DNA of 64,000 nt from Vaginella massiliensis (GCF_900089075.1 NZ_LT593747.1:261238-325237); one strand, 5' to 3'; shown: positions 1 through 8,769, numbered from the stretch's first letter. Program-made: numbers and translations. Notes: generated from the sequence alone by a model not told the origin.

Positions 1-996
1 TTTGCTCAGCAAGAATATTACAACGAAATCGACCTTACCAAAAGAGGAGTAGCATTGAAAAAAGAACTCACCGATCTTTTAAAATCTACACACACCAGAG
101 AATTGACTTACAAACAGATTTGGGACGCATTGAAGAAAACAGATTTGGATCCAACCAACTCTTCTCGTGTTATTTTGATATACGGTTACAATCGAGAGTC
201 CAACGGTAAAGATGCGTATTACCGCGATGTGAATCAGAATGGAGGCCGTTCAACAGATTGGAATCGCGAGCACACCTATCCCAAATCGTTGGGAGTCCCA
301 AATCTTGGTGAGGTTGGTGCTGGAGCAGATGCACACCACTTGCGAGCAGCCGATTCTCGAACCAATAGTACGCGCAGTAATTTGAAGTTTATCGACGGAA
401 GCGGAAACGCCAGAAGAATATCGGGCGGATGGTATCCGGGTGATGAATGGAAAGGCGACATCGCGCGCATGATGATGTACATGTATGTACGATACGAAAC
501 CCAATGTTTGCCAAACAATGTTGGATTTGGTAGTACAACGGCTACACCCGATGGGATGATCGATTTGTTTCTGAAATGGAATGCAGAAGATCCAGTGTCT
601 GAAATCGAAAGACAACGCAACGAATATTTGGGTAATATCGAGAATCCTTTTGCGCAAGGAAATCGTAATCCATTTATAGACAATCCGTATTTGGCAACTT
701 TGATTTGGGGCGGACCAGCTGCCGAGAACCTTTGGGAGAACCTCAATGGCGTAGAATACATTCAAGATTTGAACAGTATTCAGGTTTATACCAAACATCA
801 GAATATTTTGGTTTCGTCTAAAATCAACAAAATTTTACGCTTAGAGGTATATAATTTGAACGGACAAGCCGTACGCATTTATGACAACGTGAAGCAATTG
901 AATACGATAGAGTTACCACACTTCGAGAAAGGAATCTACATCATCAATATCTTTGGTGAACAATTCCACACCAGCAAAAAAGTAATGGTACAATAA
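1..996 (+). CDS. Secreted endonuclease I with T9SS sorting domain (5' truncated)
   Basis: The reading frame is open from base 1, so the true start and most of the signal peptide lie before the window; the first residues (FAQQEYY) look like the end of a signal peptide. The TTG at 55 is in frame but is not a convincing start. The body matches the endonuclease I family (His-Me finger nucleases that cut DNA and RNA non-specifically): a REHTYPKS motif near base 268, ADAHHLRAADSRTNS, and WKGDIARMMMY further on. The last ~75 residues form a T9SS type A sorting domain (VYNLNGQ, then KGIYIINIFG and KKVMVQ at the end), so the enzyme should be exported by T9SS and attached or released at the cell surface. 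It is paired with a diverged paralogue directly downstream. Likely role, by inference: degrading extracellular nucleic acid. Confidence 0.9.
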   Translation, partial: FAQQEYYNEIDLTKRGVALKKELTDLLKSTHTRELTYKQIWDALKKTDLDPTNSSRVILIYGYNRESNGKDAYYRDVNQNGGRSTDWNREHTYPKSLGVPNLGEVGAGADAHHLRAADSRTNSTRSNLKFIDGSGNARRISGGWYPGDEWKGDIARMMMYMYVRYETQCLPNNVGFGSTTATPDGMIDLFLKWNAEDPVSEIERQRNEYLGNIENPFAQGNRNPFIDNPYLATLIWGGPAAENLWENLNGVEYIQDLNSIQVYTKHQNILVSSKINKILRLEVYNLNGQAVRIYDNVKQLNTIELPHFEKGIYIINIFGEQFHTSKKVMVQ

Positions 997-1018
997 AACT
1001 CAATTTTATAAAAGGAAA

Positions 1019-1048
1019 GGGCTATTGATTCAATAGTCCTTTTTTTTT
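1019..1048 (+). terminator. Rho-independent terminator
   Basis: A nine-base-pair stem (GGGCTATTG / CAATAGTCC, one G-T pair) with a three-base loop is followed by nine T. It closes the first endonuclease gene, so the second copy is probably transcribed separately. Confidence 0.85.
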
Positions 1049-1149
1049 GTTGATTTTTTTAACATTACTAAATCTTCATATCGTTTGGATTTTAACGCTT
1101 TATCCTATTAAATTGCTTAACTTTACCACACTTTTTAGGATTAAAAAAT

Positions 1150-2277
1150 ATGAAAAAAATTATATTTTCTTTCGGATTATTGTTGAGTAGCGGATGGGCA
1201 TTTGCCCAAATTCCAGCAACGTATTACAACAACGCCACAGCAGAGGGGTATACCCTGAAAACGCAGTTGAAAAACATTATTTCTGCAGGCTACAATCAAC
1301 GATCTTATGACGCTTTGAAGTCATTGTACACCAACAACAGCGCGAAAAATGGTTTCAAAGACAAGTATTACGAAAACGACAATACGATTTTGGATATTTA
1401 TTCCGAAAACCCAACAGGAAGCGATCCGTATAACTTCGTACCAGGACAAAAAGAATGCGGAAATTATTCAGGAGAAGGATCATGCTACAATCGCGAACAT
1501 TTGATTGCGCAATCATATTTCAATCAAGCATTGCCAATGCGTTCAGACGCTTTTCATGTCTGGCCAACCGATGGATACGTGAACAACAGAAGAGGCAATT
1601 ATCCTTTTGGTGTGGTGGCAAATGCGACTTGGACTTCTCGCAACGGCGGAAAACTTGGGGTGAATGCAAATGCTGGATATTCTGCTGGGTACAGTGGAAT
1701 GGTTTTCGAACCGATAGACGAATTCAAAGGCGACATCGCTCGTGCATTTTTCTATTTTGCAACCCGCTACGAAGATCGCCTGCCAAATTTCTATAGCAAT
1801 AGAACTTCTACCAACGTTGGGCAGATGTTCGACGGCTCTTCCAACAAATCATTTACCGATACTTTTTTTTCAATTTTGTACACTTGGCATATCATGGATC
1901 CGGTGAGCCAGCGCGAAAGAGACATCAACGACCTGATTTATTACGAGCATCAAAACAATCGTAATCCGTATATCGATCATCCAGAATGGGTAGAAAAAGT
2001 TTGGAAAACCAATTTGGCAGTAGACGACATTACCTACCAAGATCGCCACGATATAAGCGTTTATACCCAAGCCAATAAAATTGTGGTGCGATTAGAAAAT
2101 GCTTCAAAAGCCATCGATCAAGTGACGGTGTACAACCTCAACGGACAGGTGGTGAAACAGGTGAAAAACACTGCAAAAGTAAAGGAGGTCAACGTAAGCA
2201 TGGATTCCAAAGGGATCTTCATTATCAAAGTCGAAGGACAAGCCATGGAAATCAATAGAAAAGTTGTGTTGAATTAA
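1150..2277 (+). CDS. Secreted endonuclease I with T9SS sorting domain
   Basis: A complete 375-residue member of the endonuclease I family. Residues 1-19 are a signal peptide ending in FAQ. The nuclease domain carries NREHLIAQSYF (about residue 114) and DAFHVWPTDGYVNNRRGN, the His-Me finger and metal site region, followed by FKGDIARAFFYFATRYE. The C-terminal ~75 residues are a T9SS type A sorting domain (VYNLNGQVV, KGIFIIKVEG, KVVLN). It shares architecture with the upstream paralogue but differs around the active site and in insert lengths, so the duplication is old. Terminators on both sides make it its own transcription unit. Expected location: outside the cell or on its surface. Confidence 0.93.
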   Translation: MKKIIFSFGLLLSSGWAFAQIPATYYNNATAEGYTLKTQLKNIISAGYNQRSYDALKSLYTNNSAKNGFKDKYYENDNTILDIYSENPTGSDPYNFVPGQKECGNYSGEGSCYNREHLIAQSYFNQALPMRSDAFHVWPTDGYVNNRRGNYPFGVVANATWTSRNGGKLGVNANAGYSAGYSGMVFEPIDEFKGDIARAFFYFATRYEDRLPNFYSNRTSTNVGQMFDGSSNKSFTDTFFSILYTWHIMDPVSQRERDINDLIYYEHQNNRNPYIDHPEWVEKVWKTNLAVDDITYQDRHDISVYTQANKIVVRLENASKAIDQVTVYNLNGQVVKQVKNTAKVKEVNVSMDSKGIFIIKVEGQAMEINRKVVLN

Positions 2278-2305
2278 GCTTCAATACGATTTTAGGTAAA
2301 AAATA

Positions 2306-2337
2306 AATCCGAGAGTGAACAGCTTTCGGATTTTTTT
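2306..2337 (+). terminator. Rho-independent terminator
   Basis: The stem AATCCGAGAG / CTTTCGGATT (one G-T pair, seven-base loop) is followed by seven T, downstream of the second endonuclease gene. Confidence 0.85.
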
Positions 2338-2473
2338 GTGTCGGAAATTGATTTTTTTATTATTCAACGGACTTTAATTCATTATTAATCAAAAAACTAT
2401 AGGAGTAGGGCAAAAGTTCAGGTTAATTTAAATTTTAATGGTAATTTTGTAGATAATCCGATTTATATTTCAC

Positions 2474-4105
2474 ATGAAATTGAATAAATATATAGCCGTT
2501 GCAGGACTTTTTGCATTAGCCATGAGCTCGTGTACCACAACAAGAACGCATAAACCCATCTATCGCAAGATAGAGACCAAATCACCTGTTGTAACCGCTC
2601 CTGCGCCCGCAAGCTCTACAACACCTTCGACCTCTACAACACCTACAATCCAAACCCCAAAAGAAGAACCCAAGATTGCCAGTACATTGTACCGTGTGAG
2701 CTTGCCCGAAGTCAATCGCGAATTCAGGGCCGCGTGGATTGCAACCGTTGCCAACATCAATTGGCCATCGCGTCGCGATCTCTCTACCGATCAGCAAAAA
2801 CAGGAAGCAATTCGCTTGTTGGATATGTTGCAAGAAGGCAATTTCAATGCCGTCATCTTCCAGGCCAGACCTTCGGCAGATGCCTTGTATCACAGCAATT
2901 ACGAGCCGTGGTCGTATTTTCTCACAGGCGAAACTGGGCGTTCACCTTACCCATATTACGATCCCTTGGCGTTTTGGGTAGAGGAGGCGCACAAGCGCGG
3001 AATGGAGTTGCATGTTTGGTTGAATCCTTATCGAGCACATCATTCGAGTGGCGGAAGTGTCGGCAGCCAATCTATGGTAAACAAAATGCCCAATCATATC
3101 GTTCGGTTGAGAAATGGTATGTATTGGTTCGATCCGGCAAGTAGAGAAACCCAAAATCACGTATCGAATGTTGTACGCGATTTGTTGAAGAATTACGATA
3201 TAGACGGTATCCATTTCGATGATTATTTTTATCCTTATGCTTCCTACAATGGTGGGAAAGATTTTCCGGATGATAAAACTTGGAACGAATATGTGCGAAA
3301 TGGCGGAAAACTCACGCGTGCCGATTGGCGCCGAGACAATGTAAATCGATTCATCGAACGCATTTATAATGAAATAAAATCGGAAAAGAAATATGTAAAA
3401 TTCGGAATCAGTCCGTTCGGAATTTGGAAGCCTGGCTATCCAGCTGGAATTACAGGTTCTTCGCAATACGACGAACTCTATGCGGATGCCAAACTGTGGT
3501 TGAACAAAGGTTGGATCGATTATTTTTCACCCCAACTGTATTGGCCTATCAATTCTACAGGGCAAAGTTTTCCAAAATTACTCGAATGGTGGAAATCAGA
3601 AAATACTTACAATCGTCACCTATGGCCAGGTCTGAATACGGTAGAGGTGAAAGCATCCGACCGAACTTCAGAGATTGTGAATCAAGTACAATTGTCGAGT
3701 CAGATCTTGCAAGACAACGTTGGCGTGATCCATTGGAGTATTGCCGGACTCATCAAAAATCCATCGATGTTGAACGCCCTGAAAAATGGTCCTTATGCCA
3801 AACCAGCACTCATCCCAAGAAGTACTTGGATTCATGCCGATCCTTTGGATAGACCAGAATTGAACTTGTCTAAACTTTCAGATAAAATTGCTGCACGATG
3901 GTCGAGTAATCAACAAAAAGATGTTTTCCGATGGGTTTTGTACAAACAATACAACGACGAATGGGAAACAGAAATCCTCGACCGATTTACCAATTCTACG
4001 ATGATCAACACTCAAAAATTTGGCAAAAAACTAAAAGTTGTAGCCATAAAAGCTGTAGACCGATTGGGCAACGAAAGTGATTATTACGCCGAAGAAATCA
4101 ATTGA
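2474..4105 (+). CDS. GHL10 (DUF187-type) glycoside hydrolase-like lipoprotein
   Basis: A 543-residue protein. The N-terminus is a lipoprotein signal with lipobox SSC near residue 19, then a Ser/Thr/Pro-rich linker to about residue 70. From residue ~80 (REFRAAWIATVANINWPS) it matches the GHL10/YngK family of TIM-barrel glycosidases, with NAVIFQARPSADALY, HVWLNPYRAH, DIDGIHFDDYFYPY, KFGISPFGIW and FSPQLYWPI. The acidic DD in the FDDYFYP strand is the likely catalytic region. The C-terminal ~90 residues look like an Ig/Fn3-type fold. Homologues act on cell-wall or other polysaccharides; the substrate here is unknown. It would sit as a lipid-anchored protein in the envelope. Confidence 0.88.
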   Translation: MKLNKYIAVAGLFALAMSSCTTTRTHKPIYRKIETKSPVVTAPAPASSTTPSTSTTPTIQTPKEEPKIASTLYRVSLPEVNREFRAAWIATVANINWPSRRDLSTDQQKQEAIRLLDMLQEGNFNAVIFQARPSADALYHSNYEPWSYFLTGETGRSPYPYYDPLAFWVEEAHKRGMELHVWLNPYRAHHSSGGSVGSQSMVNKMPNHIVRLRNGMYWFDPASRETQNHVSNVVRDLLKNYDIDGIHFDDYFYPYASYNGGKDFPDDKTWNEYVRNGGKLTRADWRRDNVNRFIERIYNEIKSEKKYVKFGISPFGIWKPGYPAGITGSSQYDELYADAKLWLNKGWIDYFSPQLYWPINSTGQSFPKLLEWWKSENTYNRHLWPGLNTVEVKASDRTSEIVNQVQLSSQILQDNVGVIHWSIAGLIKNPSMLNALKNGPYAKPALIPRSTWIHADPLDRPELNLSKLSDKIAARWSSNQQKDVFRWVLYKQYNDEWETEILDRFTNSTMINTQKFGKKLKVVAIKAVDRLGNESDYYAEEIN

Positions 4106-4214
4106 AAATAGAGCCCTTTTCAGCAATAGTTTGATTGATAATTTGTTTAGGTTAATTTTTTTGTTTAAATTGGAATCCGTAACACATTATTTATTAATCC
4201 TTAATTGAAAATTT

Positions 4215-4445
4215 ATGGGTAAAGGAGACATCAAGACAAGAAGAGGAAAAATCTCTAATGGAAGTTATGGCGTAAGAAGACCTCGAAGAGTTTACCGCTA
4301 TGTAGATGAGGTAGAAGTAGAGGAAAAACCAAAGGCTAAAAAAACGGCCGAGCCGAAAGAAGAAAAACCAAAAGCTAAAAAGACGACTGCCAAAGAAAAA
4401 GGGGAGTCGACAGCAAAAACATCAACAAAAAAGAAAGAGGAATAA
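4215..4445 (+). CDS. 30S ribosomal protein THX with long basic tail
   Basis: The N-terminal ~28 residues (MGKGDIKTRRGKISNGSYG, then VRRPRR) are the THX signature: a small basic peptide that stabilises the head of the 30S subunit. The remaining ~48 residues are a low-complexity Lys/Ala/Thr/Glu tail in which KPKAKKT occurs twice; it is charged and probably disordered. THX proteins are short (about 26 residues in Thermus), so nearly two thirds of this one is extension. The gene stands alone after the glycosidase lipoprotein and before an unusual hairpin. Confidence 0.9.
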   Translation: MGKGDIKTRRGKISNGSYGVRRPRRVYRYVDEVEVEEKPKAKKTAEPKEEKPKAKKTTAKEKGESTAKTSTKKKEE

Positions 4446-4468
4446 CTCAAACTTTTTTAGTAAAAGAG

Positions 4469-4540
4469 AATGAGGCTGTGTCAGAAATACACTCAAGCAC
4501 GTTCAGCAGAGCGGCGAAGTGAAGTGATACAGCTTCATTT
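4469..4540. repeat. Long imperfect hairpin, possible intergenic repeat or terminator
   Basis: Outer arms AATGAGGCTGTGTC (4469-4482) and GATACAGCTTCATT (4526-4539) pair over about 14 bases with two G-T pairs, ending in a T-rich stretch. The loop (4483-4525) is GC-rich with AGCGGCGAAGTGAAGT, unlike the AT-rich spacers around it. It could serve as a terminator between THX and the convergent toxin gene, or be a dispersed palindromic repeat. Only one copy was noticed in this window. Confidence 0.5.
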
Positions 4541-4611
4541 TTATTTATTCTTTAGAACTTTGTTTTATCTCGGTGAATACACCAAAAAACTTTTATTGTA
4601 GACTTTTGGAG

Positions 4612-5061
4612 TTAAATAAATAAGCGTTGATCGAAATGATAATCTGTAATTTCGACGATTTTTACTTTTTCCATTTCAGGATGTGAAGGATTGATGAGGT
4701 AATTATACTCCCCGTCGATAACTGCCGAAGGAACCTTCAAAACCAAACCTTTGCTTTCTTTTACAAATTCATTACCAATCAGTTGTGTGGCGCGTATTGG
4801 CGGAATCGCATTCCATTTCTCAGGTAATTTTTCTAAATTTAGAATTCCGTTATCTGGAATTTCGATGCTAATCAATTGATAATCTTTTGGCACCATGCCC
4901 AAAGGAACGTGTACAGCAACTTCTACCGTACACAAAGCCCTGGATTCTGCCGTATAGACGAGCGGAATTCCTTTGCTATTCCACCTTCCACCTGCAATTT
5001 CGGCACCCTTACCCGAGAGGTCTCGGGCGTATGCTTTTCGGCTCAGACGATAGATTATCAT
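4612..5061 (-). CDS. RES-domain toxin (NAD+-degrading family)
   Basis: A 149-residue RES-domain protein. The family signature residues are visible: Arg in AGGRWNSKG, Glu in CTVEVAVHV, and Ser in YLINPSHPE. RES toxins degrade NAD+ (by phosphorolysis or hydrolysis) and stop growth when the partner antitoxin is lost. The ATG at 5061 is chosen because it begins MIIYRLSRKAY, the usual RES N-terminus, and overlaps the stop of the upstream antitoxin by four bases (ATGA); a longer in-frame start at 5181 would lie inside the antitoxin gene. Antitoxin-first order with an overlap is standard for RES-Xre modules. Confidence 0.9.
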   Translation of the reverse strand: MIIYRLSRKAYARDLSGKGAEIAGGRWNSKGIPLVYTAESRALCTVEVAVHVPLGMVPKDYQLISIEIPDNGILNLEKLPEKWNAIPPIRATQLIGNEFVKESKGLVLKVPSAVIDGEYNYLINPSHPEMEKVKIVEITDYHFDQRLFI

Positions 5062-5477
5062 GAGAAAATACCGTATTCGATTCGAGTGAGTTCGTCGTTG
5101 ATCAAGTTGATACCGAAGCTCGTATCCATCAGGCTTTTGGGCGTGATGCCACCCAAAGCTACACTTTCGATATTCAACCATTTACTGAAGCGTCCCATCG
5201 TTTCGAAAATTTCTGTTCCACGTTTGATGAGCATCGTGATTTGTAAAATTTTTTCGGACTGTATAGAATCAAAAATTTTTTTATCGGTCTTGTATCGTAA
5301 AAGTGTTCGTTCTGAAATGTGTAAGAATTGCGCCCACTCAACAAGACTGAACGGACTGTTTTTTACAATTCGGTCGAATGTCGCATACCGTATCCCTTCT
5401 CTAGAAATGCTGATGAAATCATAAATCGATTTTTCTTCGATATTGTTGTAGGTGAGTTTCTCGTTGATGGTAAGCAT
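5058..5477 (-). CDS. Xre/MbcA/ParS-type antitoxin (DUF2384)
   Basis: About 139 residues. A helix-turn-helix region (FSLVEWAQFLHISERTLLRY) is followed by the toxin-binding DUF2384 domain (FETMGRFSKWLNIESVALGG, then PKSLMDTSFG and the acidic-hydrophobic tail). It neutralises the downstream RES toxin and probably represses the shared promoter. An upstream in-frame start at 5531 exists; ATG 5477 is preferred because a -7-like element (TATATTTA) lies just upstream of it on the minus strand, placing the earlier start outside the likely transcript. Confidence 0.85.
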   Translation of the reverse strand: MLTINEKLTYNNIEEKSIYDFISISREGIRYATFDRIVKNSPFSLVEWAQFLHISERTLLRYKTDKKIFDSIQSEKILQITMLIKRGTEIFETMGRFSKWLNIESVALGGITPKSLMDTSFGINLINDELTRIEYGIFS

Positions 5478-5593
5478 ATCGTGATATTTTTGATAAATAT
5501 ACGACAAATGTCTTAATTTTTTAGACAACAATCCTAAAAACTTTTCGGACCTAAAGTTTTCATTTCAAAGTTTAATGTAATTTTACACGCGAA

Positions 5594-6040
5594 ATGATGA
5601 TCGATAAAACAGAAATATTGTCCCATCTAAGAGCACATTTGAATCAAAAGTTGAATCGGATAAACAAATTGATTGACGATAAACGTGCCTCTAATACCGA
5701 CACCAAAAGCAGCATGGGAGACAAGTACGAGACGGCTAGAGAAATGCTCAATCAAGAAGTAAATCAATTGTTGCAACAACAGCGATTGATCCTCGAGCAG
5801 CAAGAATTGCTTCAGTTGTTCCAGTCTAAAACGTCAACAAAAGTTGAGCAAGGTACCATTGTTTTTACAAGTTTTCAACCTTTGATTGTGGGAATTGGGT
5901 TGGGCGCAGTTGATATTTTGGGGCAATCGTATTTTTGTATTTCATTAGAATCGCCTTTAGCACAGCATTTGATAGGTCTCCAAGTTGGCGATCATTTTCA
6001 AATCAATCAGGTTCAACATCAAATTTTAGCCGTTTATTAA
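5594..6040 (+). CDS. Small GreA/GreB-like protein
   Basis: A 148-residue protein with a predicted N-terminal coiled coil (about residues 1-80, including DTKSSMGDKYETAREML) and a C-terminal domain with SPLAQHLIGLQVGDHF and a QILAVY end, which resembles the FKBP-like C-terminal domain of transcript-cleavage factors GreA/GreB. Similar small flavobacterial proteins are often mislabelled 3-oxoacyl-ACP synthase; nothing here looks like a ketosynthase. Whether it binds RNA polymerase is not known. Its TAA stop abuts the ATG of the MFS pump, so the two are co-transcribed and probably translationally coupled. Confidence 0.7.
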   Translation: MMIDKTEILSHLRAHLNQKLNRINKLIDDKRASNTDTKSSMGDKYETAREMLNQEVNQLLQQQRLILEQQELLQLFQSKTSTKVEQGTIVFTSFQPLIVGIGLGAVDILGQSYFCISLESPLAQHLIGLQVGDHFQINQVQHQILAVY

Positions 6041-7264
6041 ATGAAGCATCAAACCAAACAACCAGCCGTTGGGTTCATTTTTGCCACTATGCTGATCGAT
6101 ATTATCGGAATTGGGATTATCATTCCTGTTATCCCAAAATTGCTAGAAGAACTCATCCAGTCTGACTTGAGCGAAGCTGCAAAAATAGGCGGATGGCTTA
6201 CATTTTCGTATGCATTTGTTCAGTTTTTGTTTGCTCCGCTGATTGGGAATATCAGTGATAAATTTGGGCGAAGACCCGTGTTGCTTACCTCCTTATTTGC
6301 CTTCAGTATAGATTACCTCATTCTTGCTTTAGCGCCTTCGATAGTTTGGTTGTTTATTGGGCGTATCATGGCCGGAATCACAGGGGCGAGTGCTTCTACA
6401 GCATCCGCTTACATTGCCGATATCAGTACATCAGAAAATAAGGCTAAAAATTTTGGTTTGATAGGAGCAGCGTTCGGAATTGGGTTTATCGTAGGACCCG
6501 TTATCGGTGGTTTTTTGGGGCAAATCGGTTCTAGAGTTCCGTTCTATGCGGCAGCAACATTGTGTTTTGTGAATTTTTTATGGGGTCTAATTTATCTACC
6601 AGAATCTTTACCCAAATCGAAACGTCGAAATATCGAATGGAAAGCGGCAAATCCCATAGGTTCACTCATTCGCCTGAAAAAATATCCTCAAATTATACTG
6701 CTGATCTCGGCAATGTTTTTCATGTATCTGGCTGGACATGCTGTGAATAGCAACTGGACTTTCTTTACGATGTACAAATTTGGATGGGACGAGCGTATGG
6801 TTGGCCTTTCGCTTGCAGCAGTCGGCATGTGTGTCGGATTGGTGCAGGGATTTTTGGTCCGGTGGTCGAATCCGAAATTTGGTAACGCCAAAAATATTTT
6901 AGCTGGACTTACCATTAATATGATCGGACTGATTTTATTTGGTTTTGCTGAACATTCGTGGTTGATGTTTGTTTTTCTTATACCATATTGTATCGGTGGG
7001 ATTGCCGGACCTGCACTTCAATCAGAAGTGACCAGCTATGTCGATGAGGACGAGCAAGGACAATTGCAAGGAACCATTACCAGCATCAACAGTTCTACTG
7101 CAATTTTTGGTCCCGTTCTGATGACCAGTGTTTTTTATTATTTCACTCACGATCAGGCACCTTTCCATTTTCCTGGAGCTCCATTTGTATTGGCAGCATT
7201 TTTTCAGTTGGTTGCGGTGTTTTTATCCTATTTTTCACTCAAAAAACACAGCAGTTCTTTTTAG
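6041..7264 (+). CDS. TCR/Tet-family MFS efflux transporter
   Basis: A 407-residue membrane protein with twelve predicted transmembrane segments. The loop 2-3 motif GNISDKFGRRPVLLTS is the MFS motif A typical of TetA-type drug/proton antiporters, and GAAFGIGFIVGPVIGG is the segment-5 antiporter motif C. It follows directly on the GreA-like gene with no gap. The 3' end overlaps the convergent GH3 gene by four bases. TetA-like proteins export tetracyclines or other small molecules, but many chromosomal members have unknown substrates, so resistance should not be assumed. Confidence 0.85.
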   Translation: MKHQTKQPAVGFIFATMLIDIIGIGIIIPVIPKLLEELIQSDLSEAAKIGGWLTFSYAFVQFLFAPLIGNISDKFGRRPVLLTSLFAFSIDYLILALAPSIVWLFIGRIMAGITGASASTASAYIADISTSENKAKNFGLIGAAFGIGFIVGPVIGGFLGQIGSRVPFYAAATLCFVNFLWGLIYLPESLPKSKRRNIEWKAANPIGSLIRLKKYPQIILLISAMFFMYLAGHAVNSNWTFFTMYKFGWDERMVGLSLAAVGMCVGLVQGFLVRWSNPKFGNAKNILAGLTINMIGLILFGFAEHSWLMFVFLIPYCIGGIAGPALQSEVTSYVDEDEQGQLQGTITSINSSTAIFGPVLMTSVFYYFTHDQAPFHFPGAPFVLAAFFQLVAVFLSYFSLKKHSSSF

Positions 7265-8760
7265 CGTTCGATCAAATCCAAGTCGTAAAAAGCATTGGCA
7301 ATCGTGCGGTCATTCGACAGGCGAGGCACTTTATTTTGTCCGCCCAATTTTCCGATCGATTTCATATAGACCTGAAAGCCGTTTGGTTTTACGAAAGCGA
7401 TTTTTAGAGTACGCAACACATTGCCATCGATTAAATCTTTGTAATAAGGATTCAGTTGTTTCATTCGATCATCCAATTCTTTTTCAAACTTTTCCAAATT
7501 TTCGGGTAGTTCTCCAAACTCAATCAGCCATTCATGATAAGGCAAACCTTCGGCAGGTGTAACCTCAGGAGCTACCGTAAATTCGATGATAGATGCGGGA
7601 TGTTTTTGAATCGTTTGTTGCAAGGCAGTTTCCACTTCGTGTGCAATCACGTGTTCGCCAAATGCCGAGGTGTAATGTTTGATACGACCCGTGACGATGA
7701 TTCGATAAGGTTGCAAGGAAGTAAATCGAATCGTATCACCAATCGAATATCCCCAAAGTCCAGCGGTCGTGTTCAGTACAAGCGCATAGTCTTGATTGAG
7801 TTTTACATCTTTTAACGCTATGCGAGTCGGATTTTCATCAAAAAATTCTTCTACAGGAATGAATTCATAAAAAATACCGTTGTCCAGCAAAAGCAACAAT
7901 GATTCTGACTGTTGCGAATCTTGGTAAGCGATAAAACCTTCGGACGCGGGATAAGTTTGTATGCTGTCTATTTTTTTACCAATCAAGGCGTTCATTTTAT
8001 CTCGGTATGGATCGTAGTTGACGCCCCCCGTTACAATCAGGCTCAAATTTTTGAAGATATTGAGCACTCTGGTTTCCTTGTTTTTATCCAACAATTTTTC
8101 GAAATACATGATCAGCCATGGCGGTATACCACTGATGAGGGTCATGTTTTCGTTTTGAGTTTCTTCTACAATCGTTTCAACTTTGGTTTCCCAATCTTCG
8201 ATGCAATTGGTTTCCCAACTGGGCATGCGGTTTCGTTGTAAATATTGTGGTACAAAATGAGCAGAAATACCAGATAATCGCCCAATATTGATTCCGTTTT
8301 TTTCTTCCAAAACGGGGCTTCCTTGTAAAAAAATCATTTTACCATTGAGAAATTCAGCATTTCCTGTTTCGTGGATATACGCCAATAAAGCATTTCGAGC
8401 CGATTTGATATGCGTGGGCATCGAATCTTTGGTCAAAGGAATCATTTTTGCGCCAGAGGTTGTCCCCGAAGTTTTTGCCAAATACAAGGGTTTGCCAGGC
8501 CATAAAACATCGGCTTCGCCATTGGCTGTTGCATCGAAATAGCTTTTCAGGCCTTCGTAGTCTTGAACCGCAACCTGTTGTTTGAAGTCTTCGTACGAAG
8601 CAATTTTATCGAAATGGTGGTCTTTACCAAACCGTGTTTTTCTTCCATTTGCCATTAAATATTCGAAGACTTTTTCTTGTGTTTTGATGGGATTATTGAT
8701 CCATTTTTTATTTTGTTTATCAACAAATTTTGCAACAAGTTTAGCCAAAAATGATTTCAT
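7261..8760 (-). CDS. GH3 auxin-responsive-promoter family adenylase
   Basis: 499 residues of the GH3 family, relatives of plant acyl-acid-amido synthetases that adenylate a carboxylic acid and join it to an amine. The ATP-binding loop is visible as TSGTTSGAKMIPLT (about residues 97-110), followed by YPASEGFIAYQ (about 290) and the YSIGDTIRFTS region. Bacteria do not use the plant hormone system, so the acid and amine substrates are unknown. The ATG lies nine bases after the stop of the M23 peptidase gene, so the pair forms an operon on the minus strand. Confidence 0.88.
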   Translation of the reverse strand: MKSFLAKLVAKFVDKQNKKWINNPIKTQEKVFEYLMANGRKTRFGKDHHFDKIASYEDFKQQVAVQDYEGLKSYFDATANGEADVLWPGKPLYLAKTSGTTSGAKMIPLTKDSMPTHIKSARNALLAYIHETGNAEFLNGKMIFLQGSPVLEEKNGINIGRLSGISAHFVPQYLQRNRMPSWETNCIEDWETKVETIVEETQNENMTLISGIPPWLIMYFEKLLDKNKETRVLNIFKNLSLIVTGGVNYDPYRDKMNALIGKKIDSIQTYPASEGFIAYQDSQQSESLLLLLDNGIFYEFIPVEEFFDENPTRIALKDVKLNQDYALVLNTTAGLWGYSIGDTIRFTSLQPYRIIVTGRIKHYTSAFGEHVIAHEVETALQQTIQKHPASIIEFTVAPEVTPAEGLPYHEWLIEFGELPENLEKFEKELDDRMKQLNPYYKDLIDGNVLRTLKIAFVKPNGFQVYMKSIGKLGGQNKVPRLSNDRTIANAFYDLDLIER

Positions 8761-8769
8761 CGATGATTG

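Noticed and set aside
6041-7264. Tetracycline resistance gene
   Set aside because: The MFS signature fits TetA-like pumps, but chromosomal members often have other substrates and no TetR repressor is adjacent.
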